A stretch of DNA of 8,224 nt from contig JAIRXO010000090.1 of the NCBI GenBank assembly GCA_031268255.1, forward strand, positions 1-8,224, given 5' to 3'. Origin of the DNA: Spirochaetaceae bacterium (GTDB lineage: Bacteria; Spirochaetota; Spirochaetia; Treponematales; Breznakiellaceae). Each line of letters opens with the position of its first letter. Positions within the stretch are counted from its first letter, which is position 1. The translations under genes were made by a program, and so were the position numbers. Under the pieces are notes generated by a model. It was not told the DNA's origin. It searched no databases and saw only the letters and a list, made by a program, of their open reading frames with translations. Positions 1 through 5,400 of this stretch are shown in pieces.

Positions 1-329
1 TCGGCTTCCCTGCACTCGGCCACGCTCACGCCCAGGGGCTTTTCCGAAAAAACATGTTTGCCCGCGGCAAGGGCGGCGGCAATCTGCTTTGTATGGAGGC
101 CCGAAGGGGATACAAGCACCACGGCGTCAATATCCTTTGAGGCTATCATTTCTTCAAAAGAAGTGAAACAGCGGGAAACCCCCAGCCTTCCGGCGGTTTC
201 CCTGAGTTTGGCCTCGTCAACATCGCAGAGCGCCGCAAGACGCGCGTTCTGGATTCTCCCCGCGATATTTTCGGCATGCCGCAGGCCCAGGCGTCCAAGC
301 CCCACAGAACCAATATTAACCTTATTCAT
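1..329 (-). CDS. Gfo/Idh/MocA-family dehydrogenase, N-terminal part (cut by window edge)
   Basis: This is the first 109 codons of an NAD(P)-dependent oxidoreductase of the Gfo/Idh/MocA family, which oxidises or reduces sugars and cyclitols in the cytoplasm. The Rossmann motif GLGRLG lies at residues 10-15 after a beta strand, an acidic residue (Asp36 in ALCDVD) ends the second strand and suggests NAD preference, and the hallmark EKP motif with the catalytic-type Lys97 is present (FSEKPLG). The substrate domain lies beyond position 1. The start is the ATG at 327-329, with GGGAG 4 bases upstream. It begins 18 bases after the permease stop, so it is probably the last visible gene of the importer operon. 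It is only loosely similar to the IolG encoded at 4372, so it is a paralogue and not a duplicate. A second inositol dehydrogenase, for example for scyllo-inositol or an inositol derivative, is a reasonable guess from context; specificity cannot be read from this half. Confidence 0.9.
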   Translation of the reverse strand, partial: MNKVNIGSVGLGRLGLRHAENIAGRIQNARLAALCDVDEAKLRETAGRLGVSRCFTSFEEMIASKDIDAVVLVSPSGLHTKQIAAALAAGKHVFSEKPLGVSVAECREA

Positions 330-347
330 ACTTCTCCCGCACAAGGG

Positions 348-1334
348 TCAGTCGCGCTTTGCGTTCTTCCTCATGTCAATGATGACCGCCACGACGATAA
401 TAAGACCTTCGGCAACTTTCTGCCAATAAGCGTTTACGCCGAGGAGGGTAAAACCGTTACGCAGCACCTGGAGTACCATGGTCCCGATAAAGGCGCCTAC
501 TATGGTTCCTATGCCGCCCGAATGGGACGTGCCGCCTATGGTAGTCGCGGCTATGGCGGTAAGCTCATAACCGTCGGCGGCGCCGGGATGTACGCTCCCT
601 ACCCTGCCGGCAAAAACCAGGGCGGCAAGACCGGCAAGCAGTCCGCAGTAGGTGTAAATCAGGATGAGGTTTTTTGAAACATTGATGCCCGATACTTCCG
701 CCGCGGTGATATTGCCGCCTATGGCATAGGTGTTTTTTCCGAACCGGGTTTTATTGAGCAGTATGTAACTGACAATAATCATTATAAAGTAAACGATTAC
801 CGGAACGGGAATAATCCCGAAAATTTTGTCCCCCAAAAATGTCAACGAGGGGATAAGATTGCTTACCGGCCTTCCTTTGGTATAGATGAGGGCAAAGCCC
901 CTGGCCACAGTCTGCATACCCAGGGTGGCGATAAAGGCCGGTATTCCGGTTTTGGCGATGAGGAAACCGCTGACACAGCCGCATCCCCCTCCTATAATCA
1001 GCGCCACCAGGACGGGTACCAAAACGGACAGCACCGGCATATTGGGAAAGTACTTTTCCGTGGCGTCCGCAACCTGGGCAAAACTCGCCGCCACAACGCC
1101 CGACAGGGCCAGCACCGAGCCTACCGAAAGGTCTATGCCCTTGGAAATGATGACAAAGGTCATTCCCAGCGCCATGATTCCAAAGATAGAACCCTGGGTT
1201 AATACGTTAAAAATATTGGTTGATGTAAGAAACCTGCCCTGGCTTACCACCGTAAGCAGTATCATCATAAAAAGAAGAACAATAACCATGCCGTATGTTC
1301 TAAAAATCCGTCCCGCGTCAAACCGCTGTGTCAT
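348..1334 (-). CDS. Sugar ABC transporter permease (MglC/RbsC family)
   Basis: Inner-membrane permease of a carbohydrate-uptake (CUT2) ABC importer, 328 residues, close to the family norm of about 320-340. Hydrophobic segments run through almost the whole chain, starting at about residue 15. The family hallmark GIDLSVGSVLALSG is near residues 66-79. The conserved KTRFGKNTYAIGGN loop and the SGGIGTIVGAFIGT segment near the C-terminus, both recognisable in MglC and RbsC proteins, are present. From memory, the KTRFGKN and NAYWQ stretches match E. coli MglC well. The ATG at 1332-1334 has a strong GGGGGGAGAAGA just upstream and lies inside the end of the ATPase gene (17-base overlap), indicating translational coupling. 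A homodimer of this protein should form the channel for the lipoprotein-delivered ligand. Substrate is inferred as inositol or a related polyol from the divergent iol genes; galactose or another sugar remains possible. Confidence 0.93.
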   Translation of the reverse strand: MTQRFDAGRIFRTYGMVIVLLFMMILLTVVSQGRFLTSTNIFNVLTQGSIFGIMALGMTFVIISKGIDLSVGSVLALSGVVAASFAQVADATEKYFPNMPVLSVLVPVLVALIIGGGCGCVSGFLIAKTGIPAFIATLGMQTVARGFALIYTKGRPVSNLIPSLTFLGDKIFGIIPVPVIVYFIMIIVSYILLNKTRFGKNTYAIGGNITAAEVSGINVSKNLILIYTYCGLLAGLAALVFAGRVGSVHPGAADGYELTAIAATTIGGTSHSGGIGTIVGAFIGTMVLQVLRNGFTLLGVNAYWQKVAEGLIIVVAVIIDMRKNAKRD

Positions 1335-2859
1335 TCTTCTCCCCCCTGGTCTTTTTGTATTCCGCCACCGTATCAGTGGCGTAGGCCATTAGTTCTTCCT
1401 GGGTAAGTTCCCTGGTGTTATCAACGATGCCGGTTACCTTACCCTGGTGCATGACCATGATACGGTCACTCATACCCATGACTTCGGGAAGTTCGCTGGA
1501 TATCATCACTATGGATTTGCCTTCCCCGGCAAGTTTGGTAATCAGCCTGTGTATTTCCGACTTGGTTCCAACATCGATGCCCCTTGTGGGCTCGTCAAGA
1601 AACAGTATTTCCGGGTTGGTCATGAGCCAGCGGGCCACTAGCACTTTCTGCTGATTGCCCCCCGAAAGATTCTGCGCGTGCTGCGCGAGGCTCGGCGTCT
1701 TGACCTGAATTTTTTTTACATATTCTTCGCAGCTTGCGTTGAGCTGAGAATCCCGTATAAGGCCCAGCCTGTTGAGAAAACGGGGAATTGTGGCGATTGC
1801 TATATTGAGCTGTACCGACAGCATGGGGAAGATTCCCGAACCCCTGCGGTCCTCGGTAAGCCAGGCCATGCCGTGATGTATGGCATCCCGGGGGCTTTTT
1901 ATCTCCACCTTTTTTCCGTCTATGAACACTTCGCCTGAGCTATGGGGCCTCATGCCAAAAATGGTTTCCACAACCTCGGTACGGCCAGCGCCGACAAGGC
2001 CCGCAATCCCGAAGATTTCGCCCTTGCGCACGGTAAAGGAAACATCGCGGAAATACTTTTTGTTGGAAAGTTTTTTTACCTCCAGCCTGACATCGCCTAT
2101 GGGACAGACGACCTTGGGAAAGAGTTCGTTTACATCCCTGCCCACCATCATATTGATGAGCCTGTCAACCTTGAGTTCCTGGGTGTTCTCGGACCCTATA
2201 TACATACCGTCCCGGTAGACTGTAATGCGGTCGGCTATTTCGTAGATTTCGTCAAGTTTATGGGAAATAAAGATGATGCTTTTACCCTGACCCTTTAACT
2301 TTCTCATAAGGGCAAAAAGCTGTTTGACCTCCCTGTCGGTAAGGGCCGATGTGGGTTCATCCATTATAATCAATTTTGAATCAAAAGAAACCGCCTTGGC
2401 GATTTCGACCATCTGCATTTTCGCCACGGTAAGGGAAGCCATGAGGGCGGAAGGATCTTCTTCCAGTTCAATGATCTTGAGAACTTCCCTGGTCATCGCG
2501 TACATTTTTTTGTGATCGACCAGGCCGAACCGGTTAAGCGGTTCCCTGCCGAGCCATATATTTTCCATGATGGGCCGGTGCAGTACCGGAGTCAGTTCCT
2601 GGTGTATCATGGAAATGCCCATTTTGAATGCCTCTGACGGATTGTAGGCGCCCCTGATCTCTCCGTCAAAAAAAATCTCGCCGCTTGTGGGCCTGTGGAT
2701 ACCGGCTATGCACTTCATAAGGGTCGATTTTCCGGCGCCGTTCTCCCCCATGAGGGCATGAATCTCACCGGGCCTGACCTTGAGGTCTACCCCTCTTAAA
2801 GCCTGCACACCGGGAAAAATTTTTACAATGTTTCTCATTTCAAGCAGATATTCGCTCAA
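1318..2859 (-). CDS. Sugar ABC transporter ATPase, two fused NBDs (MglA/RbsA family)
   Basis: Cytoplasmic ATPase that powers the importer, 513 residues with the start chosen here. NBD1 has Walker A GENGAGKST at residues 38-46 and Walker B IIMDEPTSAL; its signature is degenerate (LTVAKMQMVEIAKA instead of LSGGQ). NBD2 has a degenerate Walker A (GLVGAGRTE, no Lys), a good signature LSGGNQQK and Walker B LFLDEPTRGIDVG. This asymmetry is typical of the family and leaves one composite site with an intact Walker A and signature. From memory the N-terminus (EYLLEM, FPGV, LKVRP, HALMGENGAGKST) matches E. coli MglA closely. I chose the TTG at 2857-2859 because AGGGGGAG lies 4 bases before it. A longer in-frame GTG start at 2889 has no comparable site and adds a non-conserved leader, and the ATG at 2838 has no Shine-Dalgarno. 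The 3' end overlaps the permease gene by 17 bases. Confidence 0.93.
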   Translation of the reverse strand: MSEYLLEMRNIVKIFPGVQALRGVDLKVRPGEIHALMGENGAGKSTLMKCIAGIHRPTSGEIFFDGEIRGAYNPSEAFKMGISMIHQELTPVLHRPIMENIWLGREPLNRFGLVDHKKMYAMTREVLKIIELEEDPSALMASLTVAKMQMVEIAKAVSFDSKLIIMDEPTSALTDREVKQLFALMRKLKGQGKSIIFISHKLDEIYEIADRITVYRDGMYIGSENTQELKVDRLINMMVGRDVNELFPKVVCPIGDVRLEVKKLSNKKYFRDVSFTVRKGEIFGIAGLVGAGRTEVVETIFGMRPHSSGEVFIDGKKVEIKSPRDAIHHGMAWLTEDRRGSGIFPMLSVQLNIAIATIPRFLNRLGLIRDSQLNASCEEYVKKIQVKTPSLAQHAQNLSGGNQQKVLVARWLMTNPEILFLDEPTRGIDVGTKSEIHRLITKLAGEGKSIVMISSELPEVMGMSDRIMVMHQGKVTGIVDNTRELTQEELMAYATDTVAEYKKTRGEKNDTAV

Positions 2860-2863
2860 ACTA

Positions 2864-2871
2864 CTCCCCCT
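2864..2871 (-). promoter_or_regulatory. Ribosome binding site that sets the ATPase start at TTG
   Basis: Read on the minus strand this is AGGGGGAG, followed by TAGT and then TTG at 2859-2857. It is the only strong purine-rich site near the 5' end of the ATPase gene. It lies inside the longer reading frame that would begin with GTG at 2889, which makes that longer start unlikely. Confidence 0.7.
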
Positions 2872-2924
2872 AAAAGACGGTCCGGCCACCCTGGGGCGTT
2901 CCGGCCGTTTCCGCGGGACAAGGG

Positions 2925-2951
2925 CCCGGAAAGGTTCTTACGCCTTCCGGG
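2925..2951. other. Intercistronic stem-loop between binding-protein and ATPase genes
   Basis: On the minus strand CCCGGAAGG pairs with CCTTTCCGGG, leaving one bulged T and an 8-base loop. This gives about nine base pairs, mostly G-C. It lies in the 120-base gap after the binding-protein stop (2980) and before the ATPase start (2859). No T-run follows on the minus strand, so it is not a classic full terminator. In many binding-protein importer operons a stem-loop at this place protects the abundant binding-protein mRNA or lowers downstream expression; that role is inferred here. Confidence 0.5.
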
Positions 2952-2979
2952 ACACCGTATCCGCGCCCGTTCGGGATTC

Positions 2980-3912
2980 TTACTGATACTGGGCCAGATT
3001 GCTCTTGTCTATGAGTACAAAAGGAATCCAGTTGATGGGCGGCTGGGTCTGGTTCTCAAGAGCCTTGTGGGCGGCCTCACCGGCGCCCCTGCCCTGCCCC
3101 GCCGCGTCCTGCAGCACTGTGGCGGAAAGACTGCCGTTGGCAACAGCGGCCAAAGCGTCGGGAATGGCGTCAACGCCCATGACAATGACATCGGTACGGC
3201 CCGCGGCCCTGAGAGCCTCGACGGCGCCGAGGGACATCTCGTCATTGTTCCCCAGAATACCCTTGAGGTTGTTTCCGTAGGTGGTAAGCCAGTTTTCGGT
3301 AAGGCTCATGCCCTGATCCCGCTGCCAGTTTCCGGTTTCCTTTGCAAGAACCCGTATGCTGGGGAATTTGGAGGCGATGATTTCTTCATTGCCCTGGGTC
3401 CTGAGTATGGCGCCCTCGTTGTCAAGCCTGCCCATGAGTATGCAGACGCCGCCCTGACCGTTGAGGAGCTGGCCCATGGCTTCCATCTGAAGCTGGCCCG
3501 CCACGATTTCCTGGGAGCCTACATAGAACACATTGGCCGGGGGATTGTTGTTGCCAAAGGGGTTCCGGTTTACATAAACCAGGGGAATCTTCGCGGTCTG
3601 GGCGGCCTGGGTGATGGGGGGCATGGCGCTGGTGTTGACCGGCACCACGACAAGGGCCTTGGCGCCCTTGGTGATCAGGGTATTCACATGATCCTGCTGT
3701 TTGACCACATCTTCCTGGGCATCCTGGAATTCAAGGGTGTACTGGGGTTTATCGGCGAAATAGGCCTTAAATTCGTCCAGAATATACCCCTGAAAGGTAT
3801 CGTTCATGTTGTTGATAACATACCCGATCAGGATTTTGTTGTCGGCTTTGGGCTTACAGGATACCGCCAGAGCCAGAAGCAGCACGGCAAGTACCAATAG
3901 AGCTTTCTTCAT
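2980..3912 (-). CDS. Sugar-binding lipoprotein of the ABC importer (MglB/RbsB-like)
   Basis: Substrate-binding protein of 310 residues that captures the ligand outside the inner membrane and hands it to the permease. The N-terminus MKK followed by a hydrophobic run and AVSC gives a signal peptide with a lipobox and a probable lipidated Cys19. A lipid-anchored binding protein fits a spirochaete or a Gram-positive, and the relaxed lipobox suits a spirochaete. The mature part is a type I periplasmic-binding fold. Segments NDTF, VNRNP, LRTQGN, NWQRDQG, GNNDEMSLGAVEALRA and GVDAIPDALA align from memory with ligand-contact regions of E. coli MglB. The ATG at 3910-3912 has AAGGAGG five bases upstream; the frame stays open to 3999, but that would put the start over the promoter. 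It is the first gene of the leftward operon, with its own strong promoter and a putative operator. Ligand is inferred as inositol or a similar polyol from the neighbouring genes; galactose or glucose cannot be excluded. Confidence 0.92.
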   Translation of the reverse strand: MKKALLVLAVLLLALAVSCKPKADNKILIGYVINNMNDTFQGYILDEFKAYFADKPQYTLEFQDAQEDVVKQQDHVNTLITKGAKALVVVPVNTSAMPPITQAAQTAKIPLVYVNRNPFGNNNPPANVFYVGSQEIVAGQLQMEAMGQLLNGQGGVCILMGRLDNEGAILRTQGNEEIIASKFPSIRVLAKETGNWQRDQGMSLTENWLTTYGNNLKGILGNNDEMSLGAVEALRAAGRTDVIVMGVDAIPDALAAVANGSLSATVLQDAAGQGRGAGEAAHKALENQTQPPINWIPFVLIDKSNLAQYQ

Positions 3913-3950
3913 TGTTTCCTCCTTAAAAATACGTCCGCATACATATTTTA

Positions 3951-3964
3951 TGCAAACGTTACCA
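3951..3964 (-). promoter_or_regulatory. LacI-type operator of the importer operon
   Basis: In gene direction the site reads TGGTAACGTTTGCA. It has the central AACGTT and outer TG/CA of LacI-family operators, with five of seven palindromic pairs matching. It covers roughly -1 to +13 relative to the transcription start predicted from the -10 box at 3970-3975, a typical repression position. The same 14 bases with one change occur in front of iolG at 4347-4360. The regulator is not in the window. Confidence 0.65.
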
Positions 3965-3969
3965 ATCAG

Positions 3970-3999
3970 AGTATAAAAGCAGATTCCCCGCACTGTCAA
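3970..3999 (-). promoter_or_regulatory. Sigma70-type promoter of the importer operon
   Basis: Read on the minus strand, TTGACA (3999-3994) and TATACT (3975-3970) are separated by 18 bases. The -35 is a perfect consensus and the -10 matches five of six bases. The predicted start is near 3963, giving a leader of about 50 bases before the binding-protein ATG. Confidence 0.75.
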
Positions 4000-4000
4000 G

Positions 4001-4032
4001 TTTTTTATCTCAAAAACGAAAAATTATTTTTT
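4001..4032 (-). promoter_or_regulatory. A/T-tract region, possible UP element
   Basis: Directly upstream of the -35 box of the importer promoter, at about -38 to -69, the minus strand carries successive A and T tracts, including AAAAAATAATTTTT and TTTTTGAGATAAAAAA. This is where the RNA polymerase alpha subunits contact UP elements, so it may boost this promoter. It also contains an AAAAAT-T-ATTTTT inverted repeat at 4019-4031. Confidence 0.4.
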
Positions 4033-4098
4033 AAGTGAAGGGCAAAGCGGCGCGGGGCTGTACGAAAAGGTAAAAATTCTTAAATATATGTCTTTTTA

Positions 4099-4115
4099 GG
4101 GAATCTTTTATTCCC
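4099..4115. other. Small hairpin in the intergenic region
   Basis: GGGAAT and ATTCCC flank a CTTTT loop, giving a six-base-pair stem. Neither strand has a T-run right after it, so it does not look like a terminator. No role can be assigned. Confidence 0.25.
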
Positions 4116-4135
4116 AAATGGTACATCCTTTATTG

Positions 4136-4160
4136 TAATTCATTATACTATAATGAATTA
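4136..4160. repeat. Perfect AT-rich palindrome, 12-base arms
   Basis: TAATTCATTATA is followed by a single C and then by its exact reverse complement TATAATGAATTA. It lies in the divergent intergenic region about 150 bases upstream of the importer promoter and about 150 bases upstream of the iolG promoter. Length and exactness suggest a dimeric regulator binding site or a small cruciform. A TATAAT sequence occurs in both directions inside it, but no suitable -35 box is at the right distance on either strand. Confidence 0.55.
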
Positions 4161-4310
4161 TATACAAGACGCGCAATGGACAGACAGTCCGGTAAAGCGG
4201 CGGAATCTTGCTCCGCCTCATCTCCGCGTACAGGCGCGTATCTGTTTACGGAGGCGGCAAGGTCATTTTCCCGCGCAGCCGCGGCCAGGGCACATATATT
4301 GAAAAAGTTC
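4161..4310. other. GC-rich intergenic stretch with no supported gene
   Basis: This stretch is much richer in G+C than the AT-rich DNA on both sides and resembles coding sequence. On the minus strand a frame ending with TAG at 4150-4148 stays open to beyond 4340 and uses GCC, GCG, CTT and GTA codons like the neighbours, but it has no ATG, GTG or TTG start. On the plus strand a 51-codon frame (4176-4331) starts at ATG without a ribosome binding site. Inverted repeats CCGCCTC (4213-4219) / GAGGCGG (4251-4257) and a direct repeat CGCGTA (4225, 4235) are present. It could be a gene remnant, an upstream regulatory region or a small RNA; none is shown. Confidence 0.3.
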
Positions 4311-4339
4311 TTTACAAAAAAACGAACATGATTTATCTT
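4311..4339 (+). promoter_or_regulatory. Sigma70-type promoter of iolGBD
   Basis: TTTACA (4311-4316) and TATCTT (4334-4339) are separated by 17 bases, matching five and four of six consensus positions. The predicted start near 4346 gives a leader of about 26 bases and places the operator at 4347-4360 immediately at the start of the transcript. A weaker alternative -10, TATGAT at 4345-4350, has no suitable -35. Confidence 0.6.
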
Positions 4340-4346
4340 ATATGTA

Positions 4347-4360
4347 TGATAACGTTTGCA
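4347..4360 (+). promoter_or_regulatory. LacI-type operator of iolGBD
   Basis: TGATAACGTTTGCA differs at only one position from the site at 3951-3964 when both are read in gene direction. It covers about +1 to +15 of the predicted transcript, and its last base is the first A of the iolG Shine-Dalgarno AAGGAG. A bound repressor would block transcription of the catabolic operon. The sequence also resembles the cre consensus bound by CcpA, itself a LacI-family protein, apart from one position. Confidence 0.65.
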
Positions 4361-4371
4361 AGGAGTGATAT

Positions 4372-5391
4372 ATGGCAGATACAGTAGGAATAGGCGTCAT
4401 AGGCGCCGGACGCATCGGGAAAATTCATGTGGAAAACATAGCCCGGTTCATACCCCAGGCCAAACTGGAAGGCATCGCGGACATTAAACTTTCGGGAGAG
4501 CAGGAAGCATGGGCCAGGGGCCTGGGCGCCCGCATTGTCTCAAAAGACCCCCAGGACCTTTTGAAAGACCCGTCAATAAAAGCGGTCGTGGTGTGCAGTT
4601 CGACAGATACCCACGCGGACCTGACCATGGCGGCGGCCAGGGCCGGAAAGCATGTGTTCTGCGAAAAACCCATAGACCTTTCGGTCGCCAAGGTCAAGGC
4701 AGCCCTGGACGCGGTCAAACAGGCGGGGAAAAAACTCCAGATAGGGTTTAACCGCCGCTTTGACCATAATTTCAAACAGATACGGGACCTTACCCTCTCA
4801 GGCGAAATAGGCCAGGTACACATTGTCAAAATCAGTTCCCGTGATCCGGCCCCGCCCCCGCCCGCCTATGTGGCTGTCTCGGGAGGCATTTTTATGGATA
4901 TGATGATTCACGATTTTGACATGGCCCGTTTCCAGGCGGGGAGCGAAATCACCGAAGTCTACGCGGCCGGGGCCGTCCTTGTGGACCCCGAGATAGGCAA
5001 GGCCGGCGATGTGGACACCGCCCTGGTTACCCTCAAGTTCGCCAACGGCGCGATAGGCGTCATCGACAATTCCCGGAAAGCCGCCTACGGCTACGATCAG
5101 CGGGTGGAGGTATTCGGTTCCAAAGGCGCGGCCATGGCGGAGAACGACCTTCCCAACACGGTGCGCCTCTTTAACGAATCGGGGGTAAAGAGCGAAAAGC
5201 CCCTGTATTTCTTCCTGGAACGCTATAAGGGCGCCTTTGTCGACGAGATGGCGGCCTTTATTGATTCAATATTGAATAACAAAGCAGTGGCGGTTTCCGG
5301 CGAGGACGGCCTTGCCGATATGTACGCCGCTCTGGCGGCAACAAAATCGGTCAAGGAAGGCAGGCCGGTAAAAATTTCTGAAGTACAATAA
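4372..5391 (+). CDS. iolG: Inositol 2-dehydrogenase
   Basis: Cytoplasmic NAD-dependent enzyme that oxidises myo-inositol to 2-keto-myo-inositol (scyllo-inosose), the first step of inositol catabolism. It has 339 residues, normal for the family. The Rossmann motif GAGRIG is at 11-16, Asp37 ends the second strand (GIADI), and the EKP motif has Lys99. Asp176 and His180 in FMDMMIHDFD complete the Lys/Asp/His triad known from B. subtilis inositol dehydrogenase, and RRFD at 128-131 is typical of inositol dehydrogenases. The ATG at 4372 has AAGGAG six bases upstream. It is the first gene of the operon, with iolB starting 9 bases after its stop. Neighbouring iolB and iolD make the inositol assignment strong, though the enzyme may also act on chiro-inositol or glucose, as relatives do. 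The Ile codon ATA is used often (6 of the first 11 Ile codons). Confidence 0.93.
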   Translation: MADTVGIGVIGAGRIGKIHVENIARFIPQAKLEGIADIKLSGEQEAWARGLGARIVSKDPQDLLKDPSIKAVVVCSSTDTHADLTMAAARAGKHVFCEKPIDLSVAKVKAALDAVKQAGKKLQIGFNRRFDHNFKQIRDLTLSGEIGQVHIVKISSRDPAPPPPAYVAVSGGIFMDMMIHDFDMARFQAGSEITEVYAAGAVLVDPEIGKAGDVDTALVTLKFANGAIGVIDNSRKAAYGYDQRVEVFGSKGAAMAENDLPNTVRLFNESGVKSEKPLYFFLERYKGAFVDEMAAFIDSILNNKAVAVSGEDGLADMYAALAATKSVKEGRPVKISEVQ

Positions 5392-5395
5392 GGAG
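5390..5395 (+). promoter_or_regulatory. Ribosome binding site that sets the iolB start
   Basis: AAGGAG overlaps the last two bases of the iolG stop codon and lies five bases before the ATG at 5401. An in-frame GTG at 5395 would overlap this site, so 5401 is the better start. Confidence 0.75.
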
Positions 5396-5400
5396 TGTGT

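Noticed and set aside
276..677. Plus-strand frame across the dehydrogenase and permease starts
   Set aside because: It lies opposite two real genes and has no domain or ribosome binding site of note.
3067..3900. Long open frame on the plus strand across the binding-protein gene
   Set aside because: It is antisense to a well-supported lipoprotein gene, and its translation shows no recognisable domain. GC-rich codon bias explains its openness.
4176..4331. 51-codon plus-strand frame starting at ATG in the intergenic region
   Set aside because: It has no Shine-Dalgarno, an Ala/Ser/Arg/Lys-rich random-looking translation, and it runs through the -35 box of the iolG promoter.
4347..4360. CcpA cre site controlling the operon
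   Set aside because: It fits cre at all but one position, but cre is itself a LacI-family motif. The paired, promoter-specific copies fit a local regulator better, and there is no evidence of CcpA in this organism.
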